This document shows positions 22,643 to 23,729 of a stretch of DNA of 23,729 nt, piece after piece. Both the position numbers and the translations under genes were made by a program. The first letter of the stretch is position 1, and the number at the start of each line of letters is the position of its first letter. The DNA is from an uncultured Erysipelotrichaceae bacterium (GTDB lineage Bacteria > Bacillota_I > Bacilli_A > RF39 > UBA660): positions 1-23,729 of the forward strand of contig CADCQR010000057.1 in assembly GCA_902803685.1 (NCBI GenBank), written 5' to 3'. The notes beneath the pieces were generated by a model. That model had not been told where the DNA came from. It made no database searches and worked only from the letters and a program-made list of their open reading frames with translations.

Positions 22643-23445
22643 AAAAAAGGTTCTTAGGCTTAATTTGCTTACTATATTCAGGTATAATTATCTATGTGCT
22701 AGTATTTGATAAATTAAAGAACTTTTTGGCTCCTCAAATGCAAATATATATTAAATTATCACTAATACCAATAGTGTTACTTGGATTTGTAATGTTATTT
22801 AGTAATAATATTACTTATAAATTTAAAATAGGTGATTTGATTTTAATATTACCACTAGTATTTATGATATTAGCAGGGGATGGAAGACTAACTGCAAGTT
22901 TTGCCAGTAATAGAATGACCAATATTAAGAAAGAAAATAAAATCGAAGATAAGAGTGCTATTGAAGAAGAATCAGTAATACAAATAAAAGAGGAGGATTT
23001 AATTGACAATTATGATTTTTCTACTATTGATTTTGATATAACTGATGCTAGCTATAATGATTTATCTAGTTACCTAACATATGCTCCTAAAGCTACTAAG
23101 TTTGATGGGAAAACAATTAGAGTAAGAGGTTTTGTTTTAAAAAAGGCATTTTATTTACCAGAAGGATATTTTGCTATAGGAAAATACGCAATAAGTTGCT
23201 GTGTAGCGGATGCAGGATTTACTGGTTTTATAGTTAAATATGATAGTAATAAGATAATAAATAATAATTGGTATGAAATTGAGGGGGTTTTAGAAAGAGA
23301 TTTAGAAAATAATTGTACTTTGTATATAAGACCTATTAATATAAAAGAGATTGATTCTAAAAAAGAAGAACAATATGTATATCCTTGTTATGCCTATGAT
23401 GATGGTTATTGTAAAGCTATCTCAAAATATGACTTAGAATATTAA
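22639..23445 (+). CDS. TIGR03943-family (YcgQ-like) membrane protein
   Basis: This 268-residue protein has two or three N-terminal membrane helices (about 5-24, 33-54 and 65-80), a charged linker rich in Lys and Glu (about 92-125), and a C-terminal OB-like domain. That domain contains 'KTIRVRGFVLKKA' and the adjacent cysteines C187-C188 in 'YAISCCVADAGF', a hallmark of the family. Family members are encoded beside DUF318 permeases in many genomes and are thought to work with them. The ATG lies within the TGA of the permease gene. It is the last gene before a strong terminator. Confidence 0.87.
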   Translation: MKKRFLGLICLLYSGIIIYVLVFDKLKNFLAPQMQIYIKLSLIPIVLLGFVMLFSNNITYKFKIGDLILILPLVFMILAGDGRLTASFASNRMTNIKKENKIEDKSAIEEESVIQIKEEDLIDNYDFSTIDFDITDASYNDLSSYLTYAPKATKFDGKTIRVRGFVLKKAFYLPEGYFAIGKYAISCCVADAGFTGFIVKYDSNKIINNNWYEIEGVLERDLENNCTLYIRPINIKEIDSKKEEQYVYPCYAYDDGYCKAISKYDLEY

Positions 23446-23453
23446 TAAATAAT

Positions 23454-23480
23454 ATACCCAAGAATAACTTGGGTATTTTT
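23454..23480 (+). terminator. Intrinsic terminator of the zur-znu operon
   Basis: ATACCCAAG (23454-23462) pairs with CTTGGGTAT (23468-23476) around an AATAA loop, followed by T's to 23480. It begins 8 nt after the last stop codon. Confidence 0.93.
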
Positions 23481-23523
23481 ATAGTGGGGATATCAATTAC
23501 TTATAATAGAAGTCCAGAAGGTA

Positions 23524-23577
23524 TTAATCCTATTATCTATTGATATTTATGAAATAATAGTAGGTTATTAGTTTTTT
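23524..23577 (+). terminator. Possible second terminator-like hairpin
   Basis: TAATCC-TATTAT (about 23525-23536) can pair imperfectly with ATAATAG-TAGGTTATTA (23553-23570), followed by GTTTTTT. The long loop and bulges make it weak. No gene is seen in 23446-23720. Confidence 0.3.
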
Positions 23578-23608
23578 AATATAGTTAACAAGTATATAAA
23601 GTTGTGTA

Positions 23609-23638
23609 TTGTAACGGATAGAAAAAAGCTTATAAAAT
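23609..23638 (+). promoter_or_regulatory. Possible promoter of the gene running off the right end
   Basis: TTGTAA (23609-23614) with TATAAA (23631-23636, 16 bp) or TAAAAT (23633-23638, 18 bp). It would give a leader of about 80 nt containing the hairpin at 23678-23717. Confidence 0.35.
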
Positions 23639-23677
23639 TATTTTCAGGATAAAATCATAAACTCTGCGTTTTGGGAG

Positions 23678-23717
23678 AAAACACATCCATGATAGAATAG
23701 TATCAAGGATGTGTTTT
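23678..23717 (+). promoter_or_regulatory. Long leader hairpin covering a ribosome binding site
   Basis: AAAACACATCC (23678-23688) is the exact reverse complement of GGATGTGTTTT (23707-23717). A second 5-bp stem, TGATA/TATCA, lies inside it after one mismatch. The 3' arm contains the AGGATG that would serve as ribosome binding site for ATG 23721. It could be a regulatory hairpin or an intrinsic terminator with a short T-run. Confidence 0.55.
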
Positions 23718-23720
23718 AAT

Positions 23721-23729
23721 ATGTCAAAA
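23721..23729 (+). CDS. Possible 5' end of a truncated gene (MSK...)
   Basis: ATG TCA AAA closes the window, 11 nt after AAGGA (23705-23709). The layout AAGGATGTGTTT...ATATG is the same as in front of the zinc-ribbon remnant at 12679. Only three codons are visible, so the product cannot be named. Confidence 0.3.

Overview
The window is very AT-rich, uses TGA as a stop, and has AAGGAGG-type ribosome binding sites, tight operons, T-box and metal-riboswitch control, and intrinsic terminators. This points to a low-GC Gram-positive (Bacillota, class Bacilli or a related gut lineage, possibly uncultured). No phage, transposase, integrase, CRISPR, rRNA or tRNA sequence was seen. The layout is housekeeping plus surface and metal genes. 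Bases 1-86 hold nothing I can assign beyond a possible tail of an upstream gene.

Region 1 (87-2587): a strong promoter and a probable yybP-ykoY (Mn2+) riboswitch with its terminator precede a stand-alone SPFH/prohibitin-like membrane protein. A separate monocistronic gene for a membrane-anchored protein of unknown function follows.

Region 2 (2584-8860): a seven-gene, mostly overlapping operon. In order it encodes a VTC-type polyphosphate polymerase domain protein, a DUF4956 membrane protein, a secreted beta-helix carbohydrate-binding-domain protein, a GT2 glycosyltransferase fused to a GtrA membrane domain, a NAGPA-type phosphodiester glycosidase, a small membrane protein and a ComEC-like metallo-beta-lactamase-fold hydrolase. 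An 11-bp-period direct repeat sits in front. The set looks like an envelope polymer or glycan system and is the least understood part of the window.

Region 3 (8884-15034): an Rrf2/IscR-like regulator with sufC, sufB and sufD (iron-sulfur cluster scaffold) but no sufS or sufU. Next come a frameshifted zinc-ribbon gene remnant, mnmA (tRNA 2-thiouridylase) and a membrane-anchored thioredoxin-like protein with a CPWC motif.

Region 4 (15007-17499, minus strand): proS and proB under a proline T-box whose specifier reads CCU. The ProRS lacks the INS editing domain, and a 24-codon reading frame sits between the T-box terminator and proS. A divergent promoter drives an orphan SAM-dependent BtaA/DUF3419-like protein (17562-18710).

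Region 5 (18804-23480): a zinc-homeostasis operon of zur, znuA, znuC, znuB, a DUF318-type permease and a TIGR03943-type protein. Its promoter carries a perfect 7-1-7 Fur-family operator. The window ends in a leader with a long hairpin and the first codons of another gene.
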